Assembly (NCBI RefSeq): GCF_019216885.1
Contig: NZ_JAAQRC020000001.1
Span: 682,001 to 746,000, forward strand
DNA from: Methylobacterium sp. SyP6R
Lineage (GTDB): Bacteria; Pseudomonadota; Alphaproteobacteria; Rhizobiales; Beijerinckiaceae
Length of the DNA stretch: 64,000 nt
Direction: 5' to 3'
The notes under the pieces were generated by a model. That model was not told the origin of the DNA. It saw only the letters and a program-made list of their open reading frames with translations, and searched no databases. Positions 26,669 to 37,090 of the stretch are shown here, one piece after another. Position numbers and translations under genes: made by a program. Position 1 is the first letter of the stretch. Every line of letters starts with the position of its first letter.

Positions 26669-28774
26669 ATGCGGTGCGTGGGCGGAGCGGGATTCGGGGT
26701 GGCGTTGGGGCTCTGCGCCGGCATGGCGGCGGCGGCCGACCTGCGACCGCCCGCCCCCGCTCTTGCGCCTGCCCCCGCCGACGGGCCGGCCTTCGTCGAC
26801 TGGTCCGGCCCCTATCTGGGGATCGAGGGCAGTGCCGGAGCCTCGTTCGGCAATTACCGCTTCGGGCCGAGCACCGTCGGCGGCCGGACGATCCCGGCCT
26901 TCCAGAGCGGCGATTCGACGAGGCGCTCGGATACCGGCCGCACCGCCACGACGGCGGTCGGCGGCCTGTTCGGCGGCTACAACTGGCAGACCGGCCCCTA
27001 CCTCTACGGAATCGAGGCCGACCTCTACGGCGCCAACCTCAAGCGTCCGGTCCCCTCGACCGCGCTGGGCTTCGGCTACGAGGACGTCGATCCGGCCTTC
27101 AGCGTGATCCGGGGCAAGACCGATCTCTACGGGGCCGTGCGCGCCCGCCTCGGCTATTCGTTCGAGAGCTACCTCGTCTACGCCACCTTCGGGCTCGCGG
27201 GCGCCGATGCGCGGGTGCTCGCGACCTACCCGGATGCCGCCGGGACGATGGCGACGGCGCGCAAGGACCTGTCCTTCCTCGGCTTCACCCTCGGGGCCGG
27301 CGTGCAATACGCCATTACCCCGAACCTCGCGCTCGGCCTCGACTACCGCTACATCGATCTCGGCCGCTCCGGCCGGTTCGATCTCGGCACCGTGCCGGGC
27401 CTCGGGCCGGTCTCGACCCAGGCCGCGTTCTCGTCGCACCAGATGATGGCGCGGCTGTCCTGGTATCCCTACGGCCTCAAGCTGCCGGCGGAAGTGGCCG
27501 AGGACGCCCCGGCCAGCCGCGACACCGGCCGCTACTCGTTCCACGGCCAGACCACCTTCGTCAGCCAAGGCGTGCCGGGCTTCCGCGCGCCCTATCGCGG
27601 CGAGAACAGCCTGGTGCCGAACCAGGTCCAGTCCACCACCACCGCGACCCTGTTCCTCGGCGTGAAGCTGACCGACAGCACCGAACTCTACTACAACCCG
27701 GAATTCTCCCAAGGCTTCGGCCTGTCGCGCACGCTCGGCGTCGCCGGCTTCGTCAACGGCGAGGCCCAGAAGGCCGGCGCGCCGTTCCCGAAGCTGCGCT
27801 CCAACCGCTACTTCATCCGCCAGACCTTCGGGCTGGGCGGCGCCACCGAGGACGTGCCGGACGGCGTCAACCAGGTGGCGATGACCCGCGACGTCGAGCG
27901 GATCTCGGTCGTGGCCGGCAAGTTCGCGCTCGGCGACTTCTTCGACGGCAACGTCTACGCCCACGACCCGCGGGTCGACTTCATGAACTGGTCGATCTGG
28001 GGCTCCTCGGCCTGGGACTTCCCGGCGAACCTCCCCGGCTTCACGCAAGGGCTGATGGTCGAGTACAACCGGCCGGACTTCGCCATCCGGGCCGCCTACA
28101 CCCAGGTGCCGAAGGAGCCGTCGAACGACGTGCTCGACCCGCGGGTCTTCCAGCGCGCCGGCACCAACATCGAGTTCGAGGAGCGCCACGTCCTGCCGGG
28201 CCTCGACCAGCCGGGCAAGCTGCGCATCGGCCTGTTCAGCAATGTCGGCAACACCGCCAATTACCGCCAGGTGGTCGACCTGACGCGGAGCGGGATCTAC
28301 GACGACATCAACGACGCAGCCGCCGCGACCCGCCGGCCCCGGCGCAAGACCGGCGCCTACATCAACCTGGAGCAGGCCCTGACGCCGGATCTCGGCCTGT
28401 TCGCCCGGGCGAGCCTCTCGGACGGGCGCAACGAGAGCCTCTCCTTCACCGATGTCGATCGCTCGATTTCTGGCGGGCTCTCGCTCAAGGGCACCGCCTG
28501 GGAACGGCCGAGCGACACGGTCGGCATCGGCGGAGCGATCAACGGCCTGTCGCCGTCGCACCGGGCCTTCTTCGCCAATGGAGGCCTCGGCCTGCTCATC
28601 GGCGACGGGCGGCTCAACTACGGCACCGAGCGCGCCTTCGAGACCTACTATGCCATGAGCCTCACCAAGGCGGTCACGGTGTCGTTCAACTACCAGCTGG
28701 TCGTGAACCCCGCCTATAACCGCGACCGCGGCCCGGCCAACTTCTTCGGCACCCGCCTGCACGCCGATTTCTGA
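26669..28774 (+). CDS. Chimeric outer-membrane protein: Omp25-like barrel fused to an OprB-type porin
   Basis: 701 residues with a signal peptide (GVALGLCAGMAAAADL). Residues about 45-270 look like the small Omp25/RopB barrel (GPYLGIEGSAGASFGNY, GGLFGGYNWQTGPYLYGIEADLY, GAVRARLGYSF, LGAGVQYAITPNLALGLDYRYIDLG). From about 285 on it resembles the OprB carbohydrate porin family (GQTTFVSQGVPGFRAPYRGENSL, TELYYNPEFSQGFGLSRTLGVAGFVNGEA, SVVAGKFALGDFFDGN, NRDRGPANFFGTRLHADF). Each part is long enough to fold as its own barrel. A role in sugar uptake is likely from the second part. The ATG at 26669 was chosen because the signal peptide begins there. Confidence 0.8.
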   Translation: MRCVGGAGFGVALGLCAGMAAAADLRPPAPALAPAPADGPAFVDWSGPYLGIEGSAGASFGNYRFGPSTVGGRTIPAFQSGDSTRRSDTGRTATTAVGGLFGGYNWQTGPYLYGIEADLYGANLKRPVPSTALGFGYEDVDPAFSVIRGKTDLYGAVRARLGYSFESYLVYATFGLAGADARVLATYPDAAGTMATARKDLSFLGFTLGAGVQYAITPNLALGLDYRYIDLGRSGRFDLGTVPGLGPVSTQAAFSSHQMMARLSWYPYGLKLPAEVAEDAPASRDTGRYSFHGQTTFVSQGVPGFRAPYRGENSLVPNQVQSTTTATLFLGVKLTDSTELYYNPEFSQGFGLSRTLGVAGFVNGEAQKAGAPFPKLRSNRYFIRQTFGLGGATEDVPDGVNQVAMTRDVERISVVAGKFALGDFFDGNVYAHDPRVDFMNWSIWGSSAWDFPANLPGFTQGLMVEYNRPDFAIRAAYTQVPKEPSNDVLDPRVFQRAGTNIEFEERHVLPGLDQPGKLRIGLFSNVGNTANYRQVVDLTRSGIYDDINDAAAATRRPRRKTGAYINLEQALTPDLGLFARASLSDGRNESLSFTDVDRSISGGLSLKGTAWERPSDTVGIGGAINGLSPSHRAFFANGGLGLLIGDGRLNYGTERAFETYYAMSLTKAVTVSFNYQLVVNPAYNRDRGPANFFGTRLHADF

Positions 28775-28838
28775 GGGCCTGTTTGACCAGATTCATCTGC
28801 TGAAAACTGAGAGTGAGCACGAAATATCCTGCCCACTC

Positions 28839-28887
28839 ACCTCATCCTGAGGTGTCGGCGATCGGAGGTCGCACATCAGGTTGAGGT
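28839..28887. repeat. Dispersed palindromic repeat family 1, copy B (deleted)
   Basis: A short derivative with the left end acctcatcctgaggt, a central tcggcgatcgga and a degenerate right end (acatcaggttgaggt). The inner cctcgaaggagg stem is missing. It lies between the convergent porin and hybrid kinase genes. Confidence 0.7.
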
Positions 28888-28912
28888 CGTGAAAAGGGGA
28901 TGATGCACTCGT

Positions 28913-31345
28913 CTAGCGAAGCCGCTCCCGCTCCCGCCCGGCCTCGATGATCGAGCGGATCCGGGCGGCCATCGTCTCGATGGAGAAGGGTTTGGTCAGC
29001 ACCGCCATGCCGGGGCTCAAGGTCCCGCTGCCGAGGATGGCGGTCTCGGCGTAGCCGGTGATGAGCAGCACCTTGAGGTTCGGCCGGGTCTCCCGGGCCG
29101 CCTCGGCCATCTGGCGGCCGTTCATCCCGCCGGGAAGGCCGATATCGGTGACGAGGAGATCGATCCGCACGTCGGAGCGCAGCACGCGCAGGCCCGCCGC
29201 GCTGTCGCCGGCCTCGATCGCCGTGTAGCCGAGGTCTTCCAGGATGTCGGTGACGAGCATCCGCACGGTCGGCTCGTCGTCGACCACCAGCACGGTCTCG
29301 CCGCCCGCGGAGCGCGGCAGCGGCGCGGTCGTCCCGGTCTCGTCCTCGCCCGGCACCGCGCCGGCGTGTCGCGGCAGGTAGAGGCTGACGGCGGTGCCCT
29401 CGCCGATCCGCGAGGCGATGCGCACCTGCCCGCCGGATTGCTGCGCGAAGCCGTAGATCATCGACAGGCCCAAGCCCGTGCCCTCGCCGATCGGCTTGGT
29501 GGTGTAGAACGGCTCGAACACCCGGGCGATCACCTCCGGGCTCATGCCGGTCCCGGTATCGGTCACGCGCAGGCGCACGTATTCGCCTTGCGGCATGTCG
29601 TGCCGGCGGGCGGTGGGGGCGTCGATCGTCCGGTTGGCGGTCTCGACGGTGATGCGCCCGCCGTCGGGCATCGCGTCGCGGGCGTTGATGCAGAGGTTGA
29701 GGAGCGCGTTCTCGAGCTGGGACGGATCGACCAGGGCCGGCCAGGCGTCGGGCGCCTCGGCCACCTCGAGGGCGATGCCGGGCCCCACCGTCCGTTGGAT
29801 CAACTCCTGCATCCCTCGCGCCAGCCGGCCGACATCGGTGGGACGCGGGTCGAGGGTCTGGCGGCGCGAGAAGGCGAGGAGCCGGTGCGTCAGCGCCGCG
29901 GCGCGCTTGGCGGCGCCCTGCGCGGCCGCCATGTAGCGCTCCACGTCGGTGAAGCGCCCCTGCGCGAGCCGCGTCTGCATCAGCTCCAGCGAGCCCGAGA
30001 TGCCGGCGAGCAGGTTGTTGAAGTCGTGGGCGAGGCCCCCGGTGAGCTGGCCCACCGCCTCCATCTTCTGCGACTGGCGCAGGGCCTCCTGCGTCGCCGC
30101 CAGCTCGGTCTCGGCCCGCAGCCGGTCGGAGATGTCCTTGGCGAAGTGGAACGCGCCGATCACCCGGCCCTCGCCGTCGCGCAACGGCGAGTAGGACACC
30201 TCCCAGGCGGGCTTCGCCAGGTCCGGATCGCCGAATTCCTCGGTCACCGTGTAGCTTTCGCCGGTGAGCGCCCGGGCCATGAAGCCGCGCATCACCGGGG
30301 CCTGGTCCGGCGGGAAGAGATCGGGAAACACCTCGCCGATCCGCACCCGGTGGCCGAAGATCCGGTAGAATTCCTCGCTATGGGCCTGGTTGAAGGCGAT
30401 CAGCCGGTACGCGGTGTCGAAGGCGCAGATCGGGTCGGCGCTCGACTGGACGATGTCGCCGTAGAGGCGCAGCTCCGCCGTGCGGTCGGCGACCTGCCGG
30501 CCGAGCGAGAGGGTGAGGTCGCGCGAGGCGGCCTCGGCCTCCTTGCGTTCGGTGATGTCGGTGGCGGCGCCGTACCATTCGGTGATCCGGCCGTGCTCGT
30601 CGAGCACCGGCACCGCCCGGGAGGAGGCCCAGCCGACCGCGCCGTCGGCGAGGTAGACCCGGTGCTCGAGGCTGTAGGAGGTCTTGGTGCGGATCGCGCG
30701 CTCGGCCTCGGCCCGTACGGCCGGGCGGTCCTCCGGCGGGATGTAGGTCTCGATCCAGTCGGTGCTGGCCGACGTCGTGTCGGCCAGGAAGTCGCCGCCG
30801 GAGAGCTGGTACAGCCGGCTCCAGTCGGCGCTGATCCGGTAGCGCACCTCGGACGAGGAGCGCACCAGGGCGTCCAGCATCTGCTCGCGCCGGCGCAGGG
30901 CCTCGCCGAGGTCGCGCAGCCGCTCGCGCTCCAGCGTCACGTCGAATTGCGAGGCGAAGAAGTAAGTGAGCGTGCCGTCCTCGTCGAAGACCGGCGAGAT
31001 CAGCAGCCGGTTCCAGAACCGCTCGCCGTTCTTCTTGTGGTTGAGGAGGTCGATCTCGATCGCCACGCGGCGCTCGATCGCGTCGCGGATTTTTTCCACG
31101 TCGGCGCGGTCGGTCTCTGGCCCCTGCAGGAAGCGGCAATTCTGCCCCAGCACCTCGGCGCGAGTGTAACCGGTCAGTTTGGTGAAGGCGGCGTTGGCGA
31201 AGACGATCGGATTGTCGGGCCGGTGCGGATCGGTGATCAGCATCGGCATCCGCGTCGCCCGCACGGCGGCGGCGAACGGGTCGTGGCTCGGGGTCGAGCG
31301 ACCGATCTCGGCGTCGATACGGTCGGTTTCGCGGCGATCCGTCAC
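28913..31345 (-). CDS. Hybrid LOV-PAS-PAS histidine kinase with receiver domain
   Basis: 810 residues. Order: LOV domain (about 25-140) with GQNCRFLQG, Cys70 as the photoadduct residue; a PAS domain (about 165-295); a third PAS (about 320-425, after RQVADRTAEL); HisKA with GGLAHDFNNLLAGI; HATPase with INARDAMPDGG, VTDTGTGMS and GTGLGLSM; and a C-terminal receiver (VLVVDDEPTVRMLV, LLVTDIGLPGG with the phospho-Asp, TKPFS). It should be a soluble blue-light-responsive hybrid kinase, and the receiver may also take phosphate from elsewhere. A GTG start follows a GGGA; an upstream GTG 15 codons earlier is also possible. Confidence 0.88.
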   Translation of the reverse strand: MTDRRETDRIDAEIGRSTPSHDPFAAAVRATRMPMLITDPHRPDNPIVFANAAFTKLTGYTRAEVLGQNCRFLQGPETDRADVEKIRDAIERRVAIEIDLLNHKKNGERFWNRLLISPVFDEDGTLTYFFASQFDVTLERERLRDLGEALRRREQMLDALVRSSSEVRYRISADWSRLYQLSGGDFLADTTSASTDWIETYIPPEDRPAVRAEAERAIRTKTSYSLEHRVYLADGAVGWASSRAVPVLDEHGRITEWYGAATDITERKEAEAASRDLTLSLGRQVADRTAELRLYGDIVQSSADPICAFDTAYRLIAFNQAHSEEFYRIFGHRVRIGEVFPDLFPPDQAPVMRGFMARALTGESYTVTEEFGDPDLAKPAWEVSYSPLRDGEGRVIGAFHFAKDISDRLRAETELAATQEALRQSQKMEAVGQLTGGLAHDFNNLLAGISGSLELMQTRLAQGRFTDVERYMAAAQGAAKRAAALTHRLLAFSRRQTLDPRPTDVGRLARGMQELIQRTVGPGIALEVAEAPDAWPALVDPSQLENALLNLCINARDAMPDGGRITVETANRTIDAPTARRHDMPQGEYVRLRVTDTGTGMSPEVIARVFEPFYTTKPIGEGTGLGLSMIYGFAQQSGGQVRIASRIGEGTAVSLYLPRHAGAVPGEDETGTTAPLPRSAGGETVLVVDDEPTVRMLVTDILEDLGYTAIEAGDSAAGLRVLRSDVRIDLLVTDIGLPGGMNGRQMAEAARETRPNLKVLLITGYAETAILGSGTLSPGMAVLTKPFSIETMAARIRSIIEAGRERERLR

Positions 31346-31544
31346 TGAATTCCCGTCGTCCCCTCGCGACCTCCGGCGGTCCCCGACCACCCGGAGCGGG
31401 GCCTAGCACAGCCGGGCCCGGCGGGGCATGGATTCTCTTTGCACCGCGGCAAAGCGCGCGGGGTGTCGCAGGGCGTCACCCCGATGCGGCGCTCGGCTCG
31501 CAGGCGTGCCGACAAGTCCGGATCGTCGGCACTTCCCACCCACG

Positions 31545-31680
31545 ACCTCATCCTGAGGTGTGAGCGAAACGAGCCTCGAAGGAGGGCTCCAGAGATCGCC
31601 AAGACACTGGAGCCCTCCTTCGAGATCAGTCGATCTTCGATGGTGTGCGATCTCCGATCGCCGACACCTCAGGATGAGGT
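31545..31680. repeat. Dispersed palindromic repeat family 1, copy C
   Basis: A full copy with outer ends acctcatcctgaggt and acctcaggatgaggt and an inner stem cctcgaaggagggctcc / ggagccctccttcgag. It fills much of the 398-bp gap between the hybrid kinase and nadC. The remaining gap sequence holds no recognisable gene. Confidence 0.85.
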
Positions 31681-31743
31681 GAGAGGGTGGGATACCTCGA
31701 TTCTGCCGAAATATATGAGTGAAGATATTGCTCGCGCGAGGTC

Positions 31744-32607
31744 TCACGCCACGTCGAGGCCGAGATCGACGATCGGGGCGCTGTGGGTGATCCAGCCGGT
31801 CGAGATCAGGTCGACCCCGGAGGACGCCACGGCGCCGACCGTCTCGCGGGAGATCCGGCCGGACGCCTCGCTGACCGCCCGCCCGTCGATCATCGCCACC
31901 GCGCGGCGCAGGGTGTCGGGCGTCATGTTGTCGAGGAGCACGGCGTCGGCGCCGACCGCCAGGGCCTCGTCGAGCTGCGCCAGGGTATCGACCTCGACCT
32001 CGATCTTCACGAGATGCCCGACGCCCGCCCGCGCCCGCCGGATCGCCGGTCCGACGCCGCCCGCCACCGCGACGTGGTTGTCCTTGATCAGCACCGCGTC
32101 GTCGAGGCCGAAGCGGTGGTTCGCCCCGCCGCCGGCGCGCACCGCGTGCTTCTCCAGGCTGCGCAGGCCCGGCGTGGTCTTGCGGGTGCAGACGATGCGC
32201 GCCTTGCCGTGCGGGCGGGCCGCCTCGACCAGCGAGGCGGTGGCGGTCGCCACCCCGGAGAGCCGGCAGAGCAGGTTGAGGGCGACGCGCTCGGCCGAGA
32301 GGATCGCCCGGGCCGGCCCGTCGAGGGCGATCACCGCCTCGCCCGGGGCGATCGGGCTGCCGTCCGGCCGCAGCACCCGGACCCGGATTGCCGGGTCGAG
32401 GAGCTCGAAGGCGAGCAGGGCGGTCAGCGTGCCCGCCACGATGCCGGACTGGCGGGCGACGATGGCGCCGGAGAACCGCGCCTCGGCCGGGACGATGCTG
32501 TCGGTGGTGAGGTCGCCGGCCCGGCCGAGATCCTCCAGGAGGGCGGACCGGACGATCGGCTCGACCATCAGGCGCGGCAGGGGCGGAACAAGGGTGGCGT
32601 CGGTCAT
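31744..32607 (-). CDS. nadC: Nicotinate-nucleotide pyrophosphorylase (carboxylating)
   Basis: 287 residues, the usual length. The quinolinate-binding region CTRKTTPGLRSLEKHAVRAGG and the NHRFGLDDAVLIKDNH block are canonical, and the KIEVEVDTLAQLDEAL and AVLLDNMTPD strands follow. It joins quinolinate and PRPP to give nicotinate mononucleotide, the last step of the de novo arm encoded by the upstream nadB and nadA. Its ATG overlaps the stop of nadB (ATGA type), showing translational coupling in a nadABC operon. Confidence 0.96.
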   Translation of the reverse strand: MTDATLVPPLPRLMVEPIVRSALLEDLGRAGDLTTDSIVPAEARFSGAIVARQSGIVAGTLTALLAFELLDPAIRVRVLRPDGSPIAPGEAVIALDGPARAILSAERVALNLLCRLSGVATATASLVEAARPHGKARIVCTRKTTPGLRSLEKHAVRAGGGANHRFGLDDAVLIKDNHVAVAGGVGPAIRRARAGVGHLVKIEVEVDTLAQLDEALAVGADAVLLDNMTPDTLRRAVAMIDGRAVSEASGRISRETVGAVASSGVDLISTGWITHSAPIVDLGLDVA

Positions 32608-34111
32608 GGGACGTCCTGGAGAAGGGCGGGTCGGGGAGCCGCGTCCGCGACGGACAGGGCCTGGGACAGGGTGATCTCGGTGTGCCGCGGGACGCGCTGT
32701 TCCGGATGGTCGGCCCGCCAATGGGCGCCGCGGCTCTCCCGGCGCTCGAGGGCGGCGGCGGCGACGAGAAGGCCGGCCACCGCCTCGGCCGATCCGGCCT
32801 GGGCCAGGGCGGCGAGGCGCCGGACCGCCCGGGCGAGCCCCGCCTCGTGGCGCACCAGCCCGACCTCAGCCTCCATCAGGGTGCGGATCTCCGGCAGGGC
32901 GTCCGGCCTGGAGCAGGGGAGCGGTCCGGAGACCCGCCCGATGCCGGCGGGGGCCGTGGCCTGGATGTCCGCCGCGATTCCGGGCGCGAAGGCCATCGCC
33001 TCGAGGAGCGAGTTGCTGGCGAGGCGGTTCGCCCCGTGCAGGCCCGTCGCGGCGACCTCGCCGCAGGCCCAGAGGCCCGGAAGCGAGGACCGGCCCCGCC
33101 CGTCCACCCGGACGCCGCCCATGTGGTAATGGGCCGCCGGCCGCACCGGGATCGGCTGCACGGCCGGGTCGAGGCCGGCCGCCCGGCACAAGGCCGCCAC
33201 CGTCGGGAAACGCCGCGCCACGTCGAGGCGGCGGGCGTCGAGGAAGACCGCCTCGCCGCGGGAGGTGCGCGTCGCGATCGCCCGGGCGACCACGTCCCGC
33301 GGCGCCAGCTCGGCCCCGGCGATGCCCGCCATCACGCGGCCCCCCGCGGCATCGATCAGGACCGCGCCCTCGCCGCGCAGGGCCTCGGTGGCGAGCGGCA
33401 GGGGGCCCTCGCTCCGGGTCGCGATCGCCGTCGGGTGGAACTGCACGAACTCGACGTCGCGCAGGACCGCCCCCGCCCGGGCCGCCAGGGCGAGGCCGGA
33501 GCCGACGGCGCCGGCCGGGTTGGTGGTCGTCCGATACAGCCCGCCGAGCCCGCCCGTCGCCAGCACCACGGCGCGGGCCGGCAGGGGGAGGGGGCCGGTG
33601 GCGGTCTTTGCGACGAGGCCGGTCACCCGGCCCGCCGCGTCCTGCATCAGGGCGGAGGCCCGCCCGACCACGACGGTGATCGACGGACACGCCAGTGCCG
33701 CCCGGGCGAGCACCGCCAAGACCGCCGCGCCGGTGGCGTCGCCCCCCGCCTTGACGATCCGGCGCCGGCCATGCGCCGCCTCGAGACCGAGCGCCAGCCC
33801 GCCATCGGCCCCGCGGTCGAAGGCGAGGCCGAGACCGGTGAGCCAGTCCACCAGCCCGGGCCCGGCCTCGGCGACGCCCCGCGCCACCTCCGGATCGCTG
33901 AGGCCCGCCCCCGCCGCCAGGGTGTCGGCGGCGTGCAGGGCTGGATCGTCGTCACGGCCGATCGCCGCCGCGATCCCGCCCTGCGCCCAGGCCGTCGCGG
34001 TCTCCTCGCCCAAAGGCGCGGCGCTGAGCAGCGTAACGGGGAGGGGCGCGAGCCGCAGGGCCGTGGCGAGGCCGGCGACGCCGGCCCCCACCACGACGAC
34101 GCGATCCCGGC

Positions 34112-34115
<4 letters not shown>
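32604..34115 (-). CDS. nadB: L-aspartate oxidase
   Basis: 503 residues. The FAD site is [17 protein letters not shown], the flavoprotein covers [38 protein letters not shown] and [13 protein letters not shown], and the [22 protein letters not shown] block is typical. It oxidises L-aspartate to iminoaspartate, which NadA condenses with dihydroxyacetone phosphate to quinolinate. The GTG start overlaps the nadA stop by four bases (GTGA). The C-terminal helical region is shorter and more variable than in E. coli NadB. Confidence 0.95.
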
Positions 34116-35110
<995 letters not shown>

Positions 35111-35126
35111 TCCGGCCTCCCAGGAT

Positions 35127-35143
35127 ATGCTCATAATGAGCAT
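35127..35143. promoter_or_regulatory. Operator-like palindrome 1 upstream of nadA
   Basis: ATGCTCATaATGAGCAT is a perfect 8-bp inverted repeat around one base, 17 bp upstream of the nadA start. Its position and its adjacency to the NadQ-type regulator gene make it a likely binding site for that regulator. Confidence 0.8.
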
Positions 35144-35185
35144 TTACCCGGCTAGGCTATTTCGGCGCTTCGGTCCTGTCCAGAT

Positions 35186-35202
35186 ATGCTTCATGTGAGC
35201 AT
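35186..35202. promoter_or_regulatory. Operator-like palindrome 2 upstream of nadA
   Basis: ATGCTTCAtGTGAGCAT has the same 17-bp layout as the first site, with six of eight arm positions paired. The two centres are 59 bp apart, close to six helical turns, which would suit two dimers on one DNA face or a loop. Confidence 0.7.
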
Positions 35203-35244
35203 AAGTGCGGCATGCCGCCACGCTTTGCGGTCCAGGCGCTCCGT

Positions 35245-36189
35245 TCAGGCGAGGCGACCGGCCGACAGGCGCAGGCCCGGGGCGGGGCGTTCCAGCAGCA
35301 CCTCCCGGCGGAACCGCATCAGCCGGGCGGGCCGCCCGCCGGTCTCGGCGGTGATCGCGTCGGTCTCCTCGACGAGGCCCTGCTGGGCGACGAGGCGACG
35401 AAAGTTCTGCTTGTGCAGGAGGATGCCCGATAGGGCCTCGACCACGCGCTGGAGCTGGCCGAGGGTGAAGGCGGGCGGCATCACCTCGAACACCACCGGC
35501 CGGTACTTGATCTTGCCGCGCAGGCGCCCGAGCGCCGTGGCGAGCATGCGGCGGTGATCGAGGGCCATGGCCCGGCCGGCGAGGGCATCGGCGGCGCCGG
35601 CCTCCGGCACGAGGCCGGCCTCGAACAGCAATTCGTAGCGCTCCAGCACCCGCTCCTCGTTCCAGCCGCTCCCGGCGCTCCCGAAGGTCAGGCCGATCCG
35701 GTCGAGGCGGCGGCGCTGCTCCTCCGGGTCGGGCGTGGCGGCGGCCCAGGCTTCCAGCCGGGTCTGGAGCGCGTCGAGGGCGGGCGGACGCCCGGCGCGC
35801 CAGTCCTCGTAGGGGAAGTAGCGGTACCAGCATTGCCAGGCCGAATCGGCCGCGGGCCGCGCCTCGCGCACCAGGGCCAGGTAGGCGACCGAGAGGGCGT
35901 GCCGGCCGCCATCGCCCGTCCCCGGCCGGCGGTTGCGGTCGCCGAAGGTGTAGAGCTGCTCGACATAGCCGAGGGTCTGGCCGGTCTGGCGCTCGACCCA
36001 GGCGCGCAGGCCCCGCTCCAGCGTCGGGTGGGCCGGTTCCAGCGGGCCGGCGGGGAGGCCTTCTTCCCGGCCCTCGGGCTGGCCGGCCACCGGCACGGTA
36101 AGCACCCGCGGCTCGTCGAGCGTCGCCGCCAGGATCACGGCGGCAAGGCCCACCAGGGGGAACGCCATGCCCGGCTCCGCCTCGGTCAT
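35245..36189 (-). CDS. nadQ: NUDIX-related NAD biosynthesis regulator (NadQ-like)
   Basis: 314 residues. The N-terminal two-thirds look like a NUDIX fold without the full catalytic Nudix box (FPLVGLAAVILAATLDEPRVL, QLYTFGDRNRRPGTGDG, ALSVAYLALVRE); GDRNR is typical of NUDIX-type NAD regulators. The C-terminal part (KYRPVVFEVMPPAFTLGQLQRVVEAL, HKQNFRRLV) is a winged-helix region as in NrtR/NadQ. It lies directly upstream of nadABC with two matching palindromes in between, so it very likely represses de novo NAD synthesis when NAD is high. I call it NadQ from family knowledge; NrtR is the nearest alternative. Confidence 0.8.
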   Translation of the reverse strand: MTEAEPGMAFPLVGLAAVILAATLDEPRVLTVPVAGQPEGREEGLPAGPLEPAHPTLERGLRAWVERQTGQTLGYVEQLYTFGDRNRRPGTGDGGRHALSVAYLALVREARPAADSAWQCWYRYFPYEDWRAGRPPALDALQTRLEAWAAATPDPEEQRRRLDRIGLTFGSAGSGWNEERVLERYELLFEAGLVPEAGAADALAGRAMALDHRRMLATALGRLRGKIKYRPVVFEVMPPAFTLGQLQRVVEALSGILLHKQNFRRLVAQQGLVEETDAITAETGGRPARLMRFRREVLLERPAPGLRLSAGRLA

Positions 36190-36254
36190 CTCCGGTCATC
36201 CCCTGCGATCCGCCGGGGCCTTAGCATGGCTTGCCGCGGATGCCAGACCGGTTG

Positions 36255-37064
36255 TCAGCGCTCTGCGTTCGGATGTCCGCCGCCGGCGACCCTCGCCACG
36301 CCCTCGGCGCAGGTCCGCATCGCCCGTAAAACCGTCTCGGCCGGCAGGGACTCGAACCGGTAGCGCGGCAGGCTGACGCTGATGCAGCCGAGCACCCTGC
36401 CCCCGGCACCCCGCAGGGCCCGGCCGTAGCAGCAGATGTCGAGCTCGTTCTCCTGCAGGTCGAGGGAATGGCCGCGCTCCCGCGTCTCGGCGATGGCGCG
36501 GCGCAGACGCTCGCGGTCGGTGAGGCTGTGGGGCGTGCGCGCCGGCAGGGCGAGCCGGTCCAGCACGGAGGCGAGTTCGGCTTCGGGCAGGGTGGCGAGC
36601 CAGGCCTTGCCGACGGCACTCGTATGCAGCGACACCCGGGTGCCGATGCGCGAGGCCATGCGCACGGTGCGGTGGCTCTCGAGCTTGTCGATATAGACCA
36701 TCTCGCCGAAATCCGGCACCGCGAGATGCACCGTCTCGTCGAGGTCGTCGCGCAGGCGGGCGAGCGGCTCCCGCGCCGCTTGGCGCAGGAGCGAGCCGTC
36801 GAAGGCGCGGAAGGCCAGGCTGACGAGGCGCGGGCCGAGGCGCAACGCCCCGTCCTCGTCGGTCAGCAGGCCTTCCGCCACCAGGGCGGCGGCGATGCGG
36901 TGCACCGTCGGCCGTGGCAAAGCCGTGTCCCGGGTCAGGCGGGCCACCGTCGCGTCGTCGGGAGCGTCCGCCACCGCCTGGAGCACCCGCATGAACTTGC
37001 CGAAGGCGGCAGTGCCCGGCACGTCGGGGCGAAGGAGCGCCCGGGCGTCGTCGTCGGAACCCAT
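36255..37064 (-). CDS. IclR family transcriptional regulator
   Basis: 269 residues. N-terminal winged helix (FMRVLQAVADAPDDATVARLTRDTALPRPTVHRIAAALVAEGLL) and the C-terminal IclR effector domain (ETVHLAVPDFGEMVYIDKLES, LHTSAVGKAWLATL, RERGHSLDLQENELDICCYG, ISVSLPRYR). It is the last gene of a minus-strand run with an SDR and an MFS transporter, so it probably responds to the transported compound or a breakdown product. Confidence 0.9.
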   Translation of the reverse strand: MGSDDDARALLRPDVPGTAAFGKFMRVLQAVADAPDDATVARLTRDTALPRPTVHRIAAALVAEGLLTDEDGALRLGPRLVSLAFRAFDGSLLRQAAREPLARLRDDLDETVHLAVPDFGEMVYIDKLESHRTVRMASRIGTRVSLHTSAVGKAWLATLPEAELASVLDRLALPARTPHSLTDRERLRRAIAETRERGHSLDLQENELDICCYGRALRGAGGRVLGCISVSLPRYRFESLPAETVLRAMRTCAEGVARVAGGGHPNAER

Positions 37065-37090
37065 GCGGGACTGGATCCTCTCCCGTGACC

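Noticed and set aside
25346..28762. Minus-strand open frame of 1138 codons opposite the FAH and porin genes
   Set aside because: It runs antisense to two well-supported genes, has His/Gly/Arg/Asp-rich composition typical of high-GC antisense frames, and shows no domain.
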